Shown here in pieces: positions 61,352 to 64,000 of a stretch of 64,000 nucleotides of DNA. Position 1 is the first letter of the stretch; every line of letters starts with the position of its first letter. Both the position numbers and the translations under genes were made by a program. The stretch comes from Bugula neritina (Eukaryota > Bryozoa > Gymnolaemata > Cheilostomatida > Bugulidae), in NCBI GenBank assembly GCA_964035545.1, contig OZ037765.1, positions 15,246,698 to 15,310,697 on the forward strand, in the 5' to 3' direction. Under the pieces are notes generated by a model, which saw only the letters and a list, made by a program, of their open reading frames with translations, had not been told where the DNA came from and searched no databases.

Positions 61352-62670
61352 AATTACACTGTAACATATTCAAATACACTGCAATACATTTAAATTTACT
61401 GCAACACACTGAAACATACTGCAACATACTGAAATATACTGCAACATACTGAAATATACTGCAACATACTGCAACATACTGAAATACACTGTAACATACT
61501 GAAATACGCTGCAACATACTGCAACATACTGAAATACACTGGAACATATTGAAACACACTAGAACACATTGAAATATACTGCAACACACTGAAACATACG
61601 GCAACATACTGAAATATACTGCGACACATTGAAATATACTGCAACATAGTCAAATATAATGCAAGAGACTGTAACATTCTGAATTACACTGTAATATACT
61701 GAAATATACTTCAACATACTGAAACATACCTAAAATTATTGAAATATACTGAAATACAGTGTAGGATATTGAAATACACTGCAACAATTTTGAATATACA
61801 GCAACATACCGAATTGTATGGTCACCTACTGAAATATGTTGCAAACTACTGAAATATACTGCAACATACTGCAACATAATGAAATATACTATAACACACT
61901 GGAATTAACTGCAAAATACTGAAATATACTGTAACATACTGAAACATACTGCAACATACCAAAATAACTGTAACATACTGAAACATACTGCAAGATACTG
62001 CAATGTACTGAAATACACTGTAACATACTGAAATACACTGCAACATACTGCAACATACTGACATACACTGGAACATACTGAAATACACTGCAACATACTA
62101 CAACATACGGAAATACACTGTAACCTACTGAAATATGCTGTAGCACACTGAAATATACTGCAACATACTGAAATATAATGCAAGTTGCTACAACATACTG
62201 AAATACACTGTGTCATACTGAGATACACTGCAACATACTGCAACATACTGCAACATACTGAAATACACTGTAACATATTGAAATACACTGCAACACCTTG
62301 AAATATGTTGCAACACACTGAAAGATATGGCAACATACTGAAATATACTGCGACACATTGAAATATGCTGCAGCATACTGAAATATGCTGTAGCATACTG
62401 AAATACACTGCAAGATAGTCAAATATAATGCAAGAGACTGTAACATTCTGAATTACACTGTGACATACTGAAATACACTGCAACATACTGCAACATACTG
62501 CAACATACTGCAACATACTGAAATACACTGTAACATTATGAATTACACTGCAAAACATTGAAAAAAACTGCAACATACCGAAATATATGGTAAACTACTG
62601 AAATATACTGTAACACATTGAAAAAACCCGCAACATACTGAAATATACTGTAACATACTGAAACATACTG
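61352..62670. repeat. 7.29-kb-type HOR, partial copy C
   Basis: This is collinear with 53,381-54,699 at offset 7,971, with scattered substitutions, more than between copies A and B. It carries aattttgaat at 61786 and gaaat-type one-base loss near 61966. The match fades near 62,670, where caacataccg replaces cagcatactg. Confidence 0.8.
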
Positions 62671-64000
62671 CAACATACCGAAATATACTGTAACATACTG
62701 AAATATACTGCAAGATACTGCAATATACTGAAATACACTGTAACATACTGAAATACACTGCAACATACTACAACATACTGAAATACACTGTAACCTACTG
62801 AAATATGCTGTAGCACACTGAAATATACTGCAACATACTGAAATATAATGCAAGTTACTGCAACATACTGAAATACACTGTGACATACTGAGATACACTG
62901 CAACAGCTTGAAATATACTGCAACACACTGAAAGATACGGCAACATACTGAAATATACTGCGAAACATTGAAATATACTGCAGCATACTGAAAAATGCTG
63001 TAGCATACTGAAATATACTGTAACACACTGAAATATACTGCAGCATACTGAAATACATTGTAACAGACTGAAATAGACTGCAACATACTGAAATACACTG
63101 TAACATACTGAAATATACTGCAACATACTGCAACATACTGAAATACACTGTAACATACTGAAATACACTGCAACATACTGCAACATACTGAAATACACTG
63201 GAACATATTGAAACACACTACAACACATTGAAATATACTGCAACACACTGAAACATACAGCAACATACCGAAATATACTGCGACACATTGAAATATACTG
63301 CAACATAGTTAAATATAATGCAAGATACTGCAACATTCTGAAATACACTGTGACATACTGAAATACACTGCAACATACTGCAACATACTGCAACCTACTG
63401 AAATACACTGTATAATATTGAAGTGCACTGCAACACATTGAAATATACTGCAACACACTGAAATATACGGCAACATACTGAAATATACTGCAACACATTG
63501 AAATATACTGCAACATAGTCGAATATAATGCAAGATACTGTAACATTCTGATATACACTGTGACATACTGAAATACATTGCAACATACTGCAACATACTG
63601 CAACATACTGCAACATACTGAAATACACTGTAAAATATTGAAGTGCACTGCAACACATTGAATTATACTGCAACATAGTCAAATATAATGCAAGATACTG
63701 TAACATTCTGAAATACACTGTGACATACTGAAATACACTGCAACATACTGCAACATACTGCAACATACTGCAACAAACTGCAACATACTGAAATACACTG
63801 TCACATATTGAAGTACACTGCAACACATTGAAATATACTGCAACACACTGAAACATACGGCAACATACTGAAATATACTGCAACACATTGAAACATACTG
63901 CAACATACTGAAATATGCTGTAGTATACTGAAATACACTGCAACACAGTGAAGTATACTGTAAAATACAGAAATATACTGTAACATACTGAAACATATGT
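62671..64000. repeat. Satellite, end of window
   Basis: Typical 20-bp units without any of the register-shift landmarks; the decamer phase is constant to the last base. The last few hundred bases resemble the segment around 3.9-4.2 kb. The array continues beyond the window. Confidence 0.8.

Larger units (their letters stand above)
44901..64000. repeat. Satellite array, right block (10/20-bp unit)
   Basis: The same decamer/20-bp array resumes immediately after the transposon in the same orientation and runs past the window end. The decamer register after the island differs from that before it by 6 positions. That is what a 2,556-bp insertion (element plus target duplication) into one continuous array would produce. 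The block holds two long HOR copies with a 7,291-bp period and a third partial one. No genes are seen. Confidence 0.98.

Noticed and set aside
1-64000. CRISPR array
   Set aside because: Repeats are 10-20 bp, degenerate and directly abutting; there are no unique spacers of constant length and no cas-like genes.
1-64000. Telomeric repeat
   Set aside because: The unit lacks G-runs on either strand and is degenerate with HOR structure, unlike telomeric G-rich repeats. It also continues past both window edges.
1-64000. Bacterial-type promoters from tataat strings (for example in tataatgcaag)
   Set aside because: tataat is a common satellite variant here, repeated many times with no genes downstream.

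Overview
The window is almost entirely one tandem-repeat (satellite) array, interrupted once by a DNA transposon. I find no protein-coding gene, no CRISPR array and no prokaryotic feature. It looks like eukaryotic, probably animal, constitutive heterochromatin: a short-period satellite with nested higher-order repeats, a terminal-inverted-repeat transposon with no coding capacity, and inside it a decayed tRNA-Ser-like sequence with Pol III box A/B similarity and a T-run. The species cannot be named from this sequence.

Array (1-42346 and 44901-64000, running off both window edges). The base unit is a decamer of the form A-Y-A-Y-A-C-T-G-M-A, mostly paired into a 20-bp unit close to aacatactgaaatacactgc. 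Variants of this unit are organised into higher-order repeats (HORs). Two tandem copies have a period of 4,142 bp (about 11.16-19.45 kb). A run of units of about 1.65-1.8 kb lies at about 21-27 kb. A 6,082-bp tandem pair lies at 25,863-38,026, with a third related copy at 5.2-11.3 kb and a truncated one at 38.5-42.0 kb. A 7,291-bp period lies at 45.9-59.7 kb, its second copy shortened by a 780-bp deletion and a 20-bp deletion. Longer-range copies are offset by about 17.8 kb and 20.6 kb. The decamer register changes at only about 30 points, and these belong to six recurrent junction types.

Transposon (about 42347-44900). A 2.55-kb island has long imperfect terminal inverted repeats beginning CACAGTT and a short target duplication. 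Paralogous HOR copies elsewhere in the window preserve the empty site, so the insertion is well supported. Its interior is AT-rich and carries no open frame of 60 codons or more.

The minus strand of the array is open in all three frames for up to 597 codons. This follows from the repeat: its reverse complement contains no stop triplet, and a 20-bp unit encodes the same 20-residue cycle in every frame. These frames are not annotated as genes.
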